Source of the DNA: Dysgonamonadaceae bacterium
GTDB taxonomy: Bacteria; Bacteroidota; Bacteroidia; Bacteroidales; Dysgonomonadaceae
Assembly (NCBI GenBank): GCA_031272205.1
Contig: JAISUH010000048.1
Coordinates: 1-34,181, forward strand
Direction of reading: 5' to 3'
DNA length: 34,181 nt
The position numbers were made by a program, and so were the translations under genes. The notes beneath the pieces were generated by a model. It saw nothing but the letters and a program-made list of their open reading frames with translations. It was not told the origin of the DNA and did no database searches. Within the stretch, counting starts at the first letter, position 1. Each line of letters opens with the position of its first letter. This document shows, in pieces, positions 25,687 through 32,268 of the stretch.

Positions 25687-27120
25687 ATGAGTACAAGAAA
25701 CTACAATCTTTCGTATATCGTACCTATAACGCTGGTAGCTACGCTTGGTGGCTTGCTGTTCGGTTACGATACTGCTGTCATTTCCGGCGCCGAAAAAGGC
25801 ATGGAAGGCTTTTTCCTTGGCGCTACGGATTTTGAATACACAAAAGTGCTCCACGGCATCACATCGGCCAGTGCGCTGATCGGGTGCGTCATTGGGGGCG
25901 CTCTTTCGGGCTTCTTCGCAAGCCGTTTTGGCCGTCGCGATTCTTTGCGCATCGCCTCGGTGATGTTCTTCCTTTCGGCGCTCGGTTCGTGGAACCCCGA
26001 ATTTCTGTTTTTCGAACACGGCGTTCCGACCCAAGACCTGTGGGTGGTTTTCAATCTTTACCGCATTCTTGGCGGCATAGGCGTGGGGTTGGCTTCGGCC
26101 ATCGTTCCGATGTACATTGCCGAAATCGCTCCTTCACAGATTCGGGGTACGCTCGTTTCGTGCAACCAGTTTGCGATAATCTTCGGTATGTTGGTTGTGT
26201 ATTTCGTTAATTACCTGATACTTGGCGATCATCCCAATCCTTTTGTCGATAAGGTAACCGGCATTTACACCATTCCCGAAGATAAATTTGCGGTAGAAAG
26301 CGGCTGGCGGTTGATGTTCGTATCCGAAGCCTACGTCGCAGCGGTGTTCGGGATGTTGCTGTTCTTCGTTCCCCGCACTCCGCGATACCTTGCGCTCATC
26401 GGTCAGAACGAAAAGGCGCTTGCCGTGCTGACAAAAGTCAATGGCGCGACAAGAGCCAAAGAAATCATCTCGGATATTCAGGCAACACTAACCGAAAAAA
26501 CCGAAAAAATCTTTGCCTACGGTGTTTTGGTGGTCGTTATCGGTATCCTTTTGTCGGTTTTCCAGCAGGCAATCGGCATCAACGCGGTGCTCTACTACGC
26601 TCCGCGAATGTTTGAAGGCGTTGGCGCAGACGGTATGCGCTCAACGGTGATCATGGGTATTGTGAATATTCTTTTCACGGTGATTGCCATTATAACGGTT
26701 GATCGTTTCGGCCGTAAGCCGCTGCTGATCATCGGTTCGATAGGGATGGCTTTTGGCGCGTTTGCCGTTGCTTTATGCGACAATTACAAAGTGCAGGGTA
26801 TTGTCCCCGTGCTTTCGATTATCGTTTATGCCGCTTTCTTTATGATGTCATGGGGCCCGATCTGCTGGGTGTTGATTTCCGAAATTTTCCCGAACACGAT
26901 ACGCGGAAAAGCGGTGGCTATCGCCGTTGCGGCGCAGTGGATATTCAATTACATTGTTTCTTCGACCTTCCCGCCGCTCTACGATTTCAGTCCGATGGTG
27001 GCTTACGGAATCTATGGCGTGATGTGCGTCCTTGCGGCTCTGTTTGTCTGGAAGCTCGTGCCTGAAACCAAGGGTAAGACGCTCGAAGACATGACGGCGC
27101 TCTGGCGCGGCAAAAAATAA
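25687..27120 (+). CDS. MFS sugar:proton symporter (XylE/GalP-like)
   Basis: This 477-residue inner-membrane protein is a sugar porter with about 12 membrane segments. Visible signatures are GGLLFGYDTAVISGA in TM1, SRFGRRDSLR between TM2 and TM3, the helix after GIGVGLASAIVPMYIAEIAP, FVPRTPRYL near the end of the first half, the sugar-binding QQAIGINAVLYYAPRMF in TM7, DRFGRKPLL between TM8 and TM9, and VPETKGKTLE after TM12. These match proton-coupled xylose/galactose/arabinose porters. It starts 19 bp after the esterase gene and ends the PUL before a bidirectional terminator. It probably imports a monosaccharide freed in the periplasm; which one, including rhamnose, cannot be decided from the sequence. 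Confidence 0.92.
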   Translation: MSTRNYNLSYIVPITLVATLGGLLFGYDTAVISGAEKGMEGFFLGATDFEYTKVLHGITSASALIGCVIGGALSGFFASRFGRRDSLRIASVMFFLSALGSWNPEFLFFEHGVPTQDLWVVFNLYRILGGIGVGLASAIVPMYIAEIAPSQIRGTLVSCNQFAIIFGMLVVYFVNYLILGDHPNPFVDKVTGIYTIPEDKFAVESGWRLMFVSEAYVAAVFGMLLFFVPRTPRYLALIGQNEKALAVLTKVNGATRAKEIISDIQATLTEKTEKIFAYGVLVVVIGILLSVFQQAIGINAVLYYAPRMFEGVGADGMRSTVIMGIVNILFTVIAIITVDRFGRKPLLIIGSIGMAFGAFAVALCDNYKVQGIVPVLSIIVYAAFFMMSWGPICWVLISEIFPNTIRGKAVAIAVAAQWIFNYIVSSTFPPLYDFSPMVAYGIYGVMCVLAALFVWKLVPETKGKTLEDMTALWRGKK

Positions 27121-27147
27121 GATTATTTGCCTTTTCGAGAGGTATTT

Positions 27148-27189
27148 GGTAATGATGTCAAAGATTTTTGGCATCATTACCTGTTTTTT
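27148..27189. terminator. Terminator hairpin between convergent MFS and pgl genes
   Basis: GGTAATGATG (27148-27157) pairs perfectly with CATCATTACC (27172-27181). The inner bases extend the stem through a T-G wobble and CAAA/TTTG, leaving a five-base loop. A run of six T follows on the + strand. It lies between two converging genes; the + strand direction is the better terminator. Confidence 0.85.
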
Positions 27190-27208
27190 AGAGGCTTGCG
27201 TTGCGCGG

Positions 27209-27946
27209 CTAAGGGTTGAGAAGCGCTGCCGCATCGTTATCCAAGAACCACAGCAGATTGCCCGATTGGGCTGCGGCTTTTGCCGCCGGATATCTTCTCT
27301 CGGCCTGTCCGCGGGTTTCGATGATTTCCCGCACCCTTTCGGCTTTGCTTTTTCCGGTAACCAAGAATGCGATGTTTTTTGCGGCATTGATGGTTTTTCC
27401 CGAAAGGCTCACCCGTTGTTGGCCGCTTTGCGGATGTGTTCCCACCACACAAATTTCGGGACTGTCCCACAAGGCGATTTGATGGGGAAAGATGGATGCC
27501 GTGTGTCCGTCGTCGCCCATGCCGAGCATCACAATATCGAAGGACGGAATTTCGTTTTGCGCTTTCAATTCCCGTCGGAGAACCTCCGCATATCTTTTCG
27601 CTTCGGCAAAGGGCTCGTTTTCGCCTTCGATGCGGAAAATTTGACCCTCCGACACCGGCAGGCGGTCGAAAAGATATTCCTTCGTCATCCTATAATTGCT
27701 TTGCTCGTCGTTTGGCGGAACGCAACGCTCGTCGCTCCAAAAAAAGCGAACCCGTGTCCAGTCGATATCGTCTTGATGATTTGCCGTCCAATATTCAAAC
27801 AGCGCTTTGGGTGTGTTCCCGCCCGAAAGGGCAAGGTTTAGCGTTCCGTCCGACGCATTCAAAACCGATTTGAACCAGTCGGTGAAGCGAGCGTAAATAT
27901 CCGGAATACATGCTGTTATAATTTCGATATCGATGTTTGGCTTCAT
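27209..27946 (-). CDS. pgl: 6-phosphogluconolactonase
   Basis: This 245-residue cytosolic enzyme hydrolyses 6-phosphogluconolactone to 6-phosphogluconate, the second step of the oxidative pentose phosphate pathway. It belongs to the glucosamine-6-phosphate isomerase/6PGL superfamily. Motifs: LNLALSGGNTPKALFEYW (about 36-53), FFWSDERCVPPNDEQSNYRM (about 68-87) and FDIVMLGMGDDGHTASIFPH (about 136-155), which together form the phosphosugar site. The start at 27946 is 15 bp after the zwf stop, so the two genes form an operon. The length is normal. A 231-codon open frame on the opposite strand is a shadow. Confidence 0.95.
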   Translation of the reverse strand: MKPNIDIEIITACIPDIYARFTDWFKSVLNASDGTLNLALSGGNTPKALFEYWTANHQDDIDWTRVRFFWSDERCVPPNDEQSNYRMTKEYLFDRLPVSEGQIFRIEGENEPFAEAKRYAEVLRRELKAQNEIPSFDIVMLGMGDDGHTASIFPHQIALWDSPEICVVGTHPQSGQQRVSLSGKTINAAKNIAFLVTGKSKAERVREIIETRGQAERRYPAAKAAAQSGNLLWFLDNDAAALLNP

Positions 27947-27961
27947 CTGCTTATTTTTTTG

Positions 27962-29494
27962 TTACAGTTCGCAATAAATACCGTCGTCTGCCAGATTTTT
28001 GCAGGGATAACGCCAAGTGTTGTCTGTGCCCTCGATAAGTTCGTCGGCGTTGTCCGGCCCCCATGATCCGGAGGGATAACCGTATAAGGGCGCGTCTTTG
28101 TTGTTCTCCCAATGGTCGAGGATGGGCTGCACAAATTCCCAAGTAGCTTCCACGGCCTTCCCGTCCATAAACAACGTATTGTCGCCGTTCATGCAATCGA
28201 GGATAAGTCGTTCGTAAGCTTGGGGGATGTAATGGTCGTTCAGTTCGGAGTAGTGAAAATCCATGTTCACCGACTTCACTTCGTATCCGTTTCCGGGAAC
28301 TTTCATGCCCGTTTTCAGCAGGATGCCTTCATCGGGATGGATGCGCAAGATCAGCTGGTTGTCGCCGGCCGGGCCGATTTCTTCTCTTTTGAAAAGGGTG
28401 AGCGGCGTGGGTTTGAAGTGGATTACGATTTCCGAAACGCGCGTAGGCAACCGTTTTCCGGTACGAATATAGAACGGGACGCCTTCCCATCGCCAATTAT
28501 CGATAAAAATTTTCATTGCCACGTAGGTTTCCGTCCGCGAATCGGCACTGACGCCGTGTTCTTCCCTGTAACCCGGATAGTGTTTCCCCCGTGCGTTGGA
28601 GGTCGTATATTGTCCGCGGATAACGTTGTTTTCCAATTCTTTTTTGTGGAAAGGACGCAAGGAGCGGAACACTTTCATTTTTTCGTAGCGGATATCTTCG
28701 GCGGTGATTTTCGCGGGCGCTTCCATCGCCACCAACGACATCACTTGTAAGAGGTGGTTTTGTATCATGTCGCGCAAGGCGCCCGCGTGGTCGTAATAGC
28801 CGCCCCGGTCTTCCACTCCGATGTTTTCGGCGGCTGTAACCTCCACGTGCCGAATGTAATTGCGATTCCACAAGGGTTCATAAATGCCGTTGGCAAAACG
28901 TGTAATCAACAGATTTTGAACAGTTTCCTTGCCTAAGTAGTGGTCTATCCGGTATATCTGGTTTTCGTTACAGAAATCGAGCAAAGTATTGTTTAGTTCG
29001 CGAGCTGATTGCAAATCGCGACCGAAAGGTTTTTCGATGATGATTCGCCGAAAACCTTTTTGTTCGAGGGTCAAACCGTGGCTGTACAGGTGTTTGGGAA
29101 TGATGGGGTAGAGCGACGGCGGCGTAGAAAGATAGAAAATGCAATTCTTTTGCAAATCAAATTTTTCATTCAAATCGGCGAGCTTGTTCTTCAATATCTC
29201 ATAATCAGCGCTTTGATCGGTTTGGATGCTGAGGTAAAAAACTTTCGAAAGGAATTCGTTAATCGTTTTCGCTTCGGCTTTCGGGAAAAGCGAAAATTCA
29301 CGGATGCCTTCTTTCATTTTGCGGCGGAATGCGTTATCGGTATATTTTGTGCGGCTCACACCCAGCACCACATATCCTTCCGGCAACGAATGGTTCACGT
29401 AGAGGTTGAAGACAGCCGGAAGCAGTTTGCGGTAGGTTAAGTCGCCCGAAGCCCCAAAAATAACCAAGGCTTGATTTGCAATATTCTTTTTCAT
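27962..29494 (-). CDS. zwf: Glucose-6-phosphate 1-dehydrogenase
   Basis: This 510-residue cytosolic enzyme oxidises glucose 6-phosphate to 6-phosphogluconolactone with reduction of NADP (or NAD). Features: the nucleotide-binding GASGDLTYRK (14-23), IIIEKPFGRD (151-160), and the active-site signature RIDHYLGKE (182-190) with the catalytic His-Asp region following in the C-terminal beta+alpha domain. The length is typical for the family. pgl follows in the same direction. gnd (6-phosphogluconate dehydrogenase), which often lies beside these genes in Bacteroides, is not in the visible neighbourhood. A 10-bp perfect inverted repeat stands 11 bp upstream of the ATG and could control the operon. 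Confidence 0.96.
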   Translation of the reverse strand: MKKNIANQALVIFGASGDLTYRKLLPAVFNLYVNHSLPEGYVVLGVSRTKYTDNAFRRKMKEGIREFSLFPKAEAKTINEFLSKVFYLSIQTDQSADYEILKNKLADLNEKFDLQKNCIFYLSTPPSLYPIIPKHLYSHGLTLEQKGFRRIIIEKPFGRDLQSARELNNTLLDFCNENQIYRIDHYLGKETVQNLLITRFANGIYEPLWNRNYIRHVEVTAAENIGVEDRGGYYDHAGALRDMIQNHLLQVMSLVAMEAPAKITAEDIRYEKMKVFRSLRPFHKKELENNVIRGQYTTSNARGKHYPGYREEHGVSADSRTETYVAMKIFIDNWRWEGVPFYIRTGKRLPTRVSEIVIHFKPTPLTLFKREEIGPAGDNQLILRIHPDEGILLKTGMKVPGNGYEVKSVNMDFHYSELNDHYIPQAYERLILDCMNGDNTLFMDGKAVEATWEFVQPILDHWENNKDAPLYGYPSGSWGPDNADELIEGTDNTWRYPCKNLADDGIYCEL

Positions 29495-29504
29495 TATCTA
29501 TCCT

Positions 29505-29533
29505 TTGTTTAGACCTTGTTTTCGTCTAAACAA
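29505..29533. promoter_or_regulatory. Perfect inverted repeat upstream of zwf
   Basis: TTGTTTAGAC (29505-29514) and GTCTAAACAA (29524-29533) are exact inverse complements separated by 9 bp. The repeat ends 11 bp upstream of the zwf start codon. This could be a repressor operator or a 5' UTR hairpin that shields initiation. I found no TAnnTTTG box nearby. Confidence 0.6.
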
Positions 29534-29595
29534 TTTTGAGGAAAAAAAGTTGTATGCGTCCATTTACACAAGGGGATGCCCTGTGCTGATGCTCA

Positions 29596-29689
29596 ATGGC
29601 TTTCAGCCATACTGATACGGCATTTTCCGACTGTAAAGACGGGGCACGCCCCGTCTCTACAAAATACCATACAAGTCCCGCCGAGGGAC
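29596..29689. repeat. Cluster of REP-like palindromes
   Basis: Three hairpins lie in a row: ATGGCT/AGCCAT with a 3-nt loop (29596-29610); a 14-position stem at 29632-29661 with core GACGGGGC/GCCCCGTC, one A-C mismatch and a 2-nt loop; and GTCCC/GGGAC with a 5-nt loop (29675-29689). The GACGGGGC/GCCCCGTC palindrome is of a kind that recurs across many bacterial genomes. No transposase is adjacent. Confidence 0.6.
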
Positions 29690-29705
29690 GACACTTCACC
29701 CCGAA

Positions 29706-29747
29706 GAACTAAGAACTAAAAACTAAGAACTATAAACTATAAACTAA
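29706..29747. repeat. Heptanucleotide tandem array, six units
   Basis: Units GAACTAA, GAACTAA, AAACTAA, GAACTAT, AAACTAT and AAACTAA are contiguous. The strict 7-bp period with drifting sequence is the pattern of short tandemly repeated heptamers. Confidence 0.85.
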
Positions 29748-29765
29748 GCCCCCCCTTTTCGCGCC

Positions 29766-29807
29766 TTCTAACTTCTAACTTCTTAATTTTCAATTTTTAA
29801 TTTTTCG
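29766..29807. repeat. Heptanucleotide array overlapping the protease 3' end
   Basis: Units TTCTAAC, TTCTAAC, TTCTTAA, TTTTCAA, TTTTTAA and TTTTTCG follow each other. The array covers the stop codon and the last residues (KLKIEN) of the protease gene on the minus strand, so the C-terminus is coded by repeat DNA. Confidence 0.8.
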
Positions 29808-30697
29808 AAGTACACTTCCTTTTTCGGCAGGTTGATGGTAAAGTTGTAGCGTTTGAAGAAGAGGATGCCGATAGAGCCGTCCGGCGCGTTTTCGTCTGCA
29901 TTTTCGACGCTGCCGCTGCCCGAAGCTTGGAGGGTTACGGGCATATCGTCCATAAACAGGTTGGCGCCGATAAAGAAACGGCTTGCTTTGCCGTAATAGA
30001 CAGGGGTAGCATGTCCCATGCTGACGGTACTGCCCATTCCTTCGGGTTTGAAACCGCTTAGCAGCAGCCGGTTTTTACGCACAAAACGGGTGAAAGCAAT
30101 CAGGTGATAGTTGGCTCCCGTGTCGAGCAGAAAATCGCCCTTAACGGCTTTTTTGCCGGTCAAATTCAGCTCTGCGGAGATGAGAATGAGGTTGTGGTGC
30201 ATCGTAAGGGGCAGGCTTGCCAAGGTATCGGAAGGCGGCGTGAAACGGTCGGGCTGATAGAGCTGCAGTTCCTCTGTATCGAAATCGAAGCGCGTAACGT
30301 AATTTTTCAGCAGGTTCAACCCGATGATGCCGTCCACATTGCTGATCTCGTCGAAGATGGCGATGTTTTGTTCGGTAAGCGACAGGCTATCGGAGAGGCG
30401 AACCTTGTTTCCGGTGGAGATGTGGATTTGTTTCTTTCCCCCCACAAAATAGGCGTCCTGCGCATAGCCGATTTTCAGTTGAAGGGAATCGGCCAAGGTT
30501 TTGCGGATAGCCATGCCGTCGGCGCCGGTGTCCAACAGGAAGGATAGGATTGTCGGTTGGTCGTTCAAGCGTATCTTCAGGATGACGCCTTTTTCGGTCA
30601 GCTTGAAGGGGATAAATGCCGATGGAACTTCTCCCTTGCCCGCACGAAGCAGGCAGGGGAGTATGACGGTCAGCAATAAAATTCGGATGCGAAGCAT
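29783..30697 (-). CDS. Secreted retropepsin-like aspartic protease with two DTG motifs
   Basis: This 304-residue protein has a signal peptide (about 1-19) and two copies of the clan AA aspartyl protease half-domain: FLLDTGADGMAI (Asp56) and FLLDTGANYHLI (Asp192). The first half ends in the family stretch DGIIGLNLLKNYVTRFDF. Having both catalytic Asp in one chain suggests a pseudo-dimeric active site, unlike retroviral proteases, which dimerise. The start lies 2 bp after the stop of the TlpA-like gene, so the two are co-transcribed and probably coupled. The C-terminal residues come from a heptamer array. Likely a periplasmic or exported peptidase; substrate unknown. Confidence 0.82.
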   Translation of the reverse strand: MLRIRILLLTVILPCLLRAGKGEVPSAFIPFKLTEKGVILKIRLNDQPTILSFLLDTGADGMAIRKTLADSLQLKIGYAQDAYFVGGKKQIHISTGNKVRLSDSLSLTEQNIAIFDEISNVDGIIGLNLLKNYVTRFDFDTEELQLYQPDRFTPPSDTLASLPLTMHHNLILISAELNLTGKKAVKGDFLLDTGANYHLIAFTRFVRKNRLLLSGFKPEGMGSTVSMGHATPVYYGKASRFFIGANLFMDDMPVTLQASGSGSVENADENAPDGSIGILFFKRYNFTINLPKKEVYFEKLKIEN

Positions 30698-30699
30698 GA

Positions 30700-32142
30700 T
30701 TACGAACGGGGAACGTTAGCTTTCAGGGCTTCTTCCAATAAGGGACGCAACTCTTTCGACGAAGGCCGGGGCGCATCGCCCGATACGAGTTTCCCGTCTT
30801 TGCCCACAAGGATGAAACGCGGAATACCGGAAATCTTGTAGGGTTTTTTCAGCGCTTCGTTCGCTTTTTCGCCGGCAAACAGTTGAATGCCGGGCATTTT
30901 CTTTTGAGTGAGGAAGGTTTTCCATTTTGCGACGTCCGCAGCCTCGTCCACGCTGATCCCGATGAAAACAATGTCGTCGCGGTTTTTGTATTCCGCTTCT
31001 ATTTTCTTCAATTCGGGGATCTCTTTGATGCACCAGCCGCACCACGTAGCCCAGATATCGACATACACCACTTTTCCTTTGAACGACGACAGGGTATATT
31101 CTTTTCCGTTCGCATCCGCGAAAGTGAAGTCGGGCGCTTTTTCCCCCGCCACGTTCTTGCGTAGCGCAAGTTCGAGGTTGTTTAACCGCGCCTGTTGATT
31201 TTCGGTAACGAGGCTTTTCCCGTATTTCTGACGGAAATCGTCCAACTGGGCTAAGGTCTTGAGATTCTTCGAAAGCAACAAGGTCAGCTCTCCGCGAACG
31301 GTATCGTTTGCAATCAGGCCGGCATCCGAGCCGACGAGCAACTGTTCCATCAGCGATTGATAATTGATTTGATTGGTCGGCAAATCATCCAAAGCCCTTC
31401 TCTTAGTCATATAGGCATTCAACACCAAGGACGAACCGGCCGGATAATTGAGCAGGGAGGTGTTGGCGGTAAGGGCAGGCAGATCGAGATTGCGGTAGTA
31501 ATCGTCGTAATCTTCGCCCACCGGATGAGCGCTACGTGGCGTTTGAATAAAATTCAGGGCGATAAAGAGCAGGTCGTTGCGTTTGAAATTTTCAAAGGCG
31601 GCATTAAATGCCCTGTTTGGCGTTGCCGCTTTCGGGTAGCTTTTCAGTTCTTCCAACTTTTCGTCGAGCAGCGGGAAGAAATCCACGTATGTGCTGTTGT
31701 GCTTTTGAAAATACACTGCTTTCGATTCCAAAGGGAATATGAAATTGTGCCACTTGTACATTTCTTCGTTTTCCGGCGTGTTTTCGCCCGTCAGCTCGTA
31801 GCTGTCATCCGTAACTTTGAGGTTCAGCCGATCGCCGGGTTTGATGTAAAACACGTATCGGTGCATGACAATAGTCGGACTCAGCGAAATAGCGAAAAAC
31901 CCTTCTTTGTCCGCATTAAAAGCAAAAGAGAAGCGGTGGCTGTCGTCGATCTTCGACGAGGCGATTTCGGTCAGCGTGCTTTCGGCAATGCTGTACAGCT
32001 TCACCGACTCCACATTGCCCCGTTCCCACACGCCGCTCACAATCGACAATTCTTGAGCGGAAAGGCTTGCGATGCTCACAGGCATCCATATAGTTAGAAA
32101 GAATAAAAATAAACTCTTCTTTAAAAGTAAACGTTTTTTCAT
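30700..32142 (-). CDS. TlpA-like periplasmic thioredoxin-fold protein
   Basis: This 480-residue protein has a signal peptide (about 1-30, ending LSAQ), an N-terminal DUF4369-like beta domain (about 31-130), a helical middle region, and a C-terminal TlpA/AhpC-type thioredoxin domain (about 340-475). The redox motif is WCGWC with Cys368 and Cys371, and the cis-Pro lies in KISGIPRFILV. Such proteins reduce or isomerise disulfides in the periplasm and are abundant in Bacteroidota. The protease gene begins 2 bp downstream, which suggests a joint role in handling an exported protein. The upstream gene on the same strand is 126 bp away, past a hairpin, so this pair may be a separate unit. Confidence 0.9.
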   Translation of the reverse strand: MKKRLLLKKSLFLFFLTIWMPVSIASLSAQELSIVSGVWERGNVESVKLYSIAESTLTEIASSKIDDSHRFSFAFNADKEGFFAISLSPTIVMHRYVFYIKPGDRLNLKVTDDSYELTGENTPENEEMYKWHNFIFPLESKAVYFQKHNSTYVDFFPLLDEKLEELKSYPKAATPNRAFNAAFENFKRNDLLFIALNFIQTPRSAHPVGEDYDDYYRNLDLPALTANTSLLNYPAGSSLVLNAYMTKRRALDDLPTNQINYQSLMEQLLVGSDAGLIANDTVRGELTLLLSKNLKTLAQLDDFRQKYGKSLVTENQQARLNNLELALRKNVAGEKAPDFTFADANGKEYTLSSFKGKVVYVDIWATWCGWCIKEIPELKKIEAEYKNRDDIVFIGISVDEAADVAKWKTFLTQKKMPGIQLFAGEKANEALKKPYKISGIPRFILVGKDGKLVSGDAPRPSSKELRPLLEEALKANVPRS

Positions 32143-32189
32143 AACAAATTAATTTACCGGGTTAAATTTTCATACACAGGTTCAGAGAT

Positions 32190-32225
32190 ATGCCTGACGG
32201 ATTATTTTAAAACTCCGTCAGGCAT
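32190..32225 (-). terminator. Perfect 12-bp hairpin without U-tract
   Basis: ATGCCTGACGGA (32190-32201) and TCCGTCAGGCAT (32214-32225) pair exactly around a 12-nt AT-rich loop. It lies after the DUF1735-like gene and before the TlpA-like gene. No T-run follows on either strand, so it may be a non-canonical terminator, a processing site or a stabilising 3' hairpin. Confidence 0.65.
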
Positions 32226-32268
32226 TCTTTGCGCGAAGATACGCATTATTTTTGAAAATTCAAAACGT

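Larger units (their letters stand above)
29495..29782. other. Repeat-rich intergenic region between zwf and the aspartic protease gene
   Basis: This 288-bp gap carries no convincing gene. From left to right it holds the zwf-proximal inverted repeat, three small palindromes (29596-29610, 29632-29661, 29675-29689), six AACTAA-type heptamers (29706-29747), a C-rich stretch (about 29749-29756) and a second heptamer array from 29766 that enters the protease gene. Confidence 0.75.

Noticed and set aside
27146-27841. 231-codon open frame on the + strand
   Set aside because: It is antisense to pgl, whose catalytic motifs are intact, and begins inside the terminator hairpin.
29706-29807. CRISPR-like repeat array
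   Set aside because: The units are only 7 bp, contiguous and without spacers; no cas genes are present.
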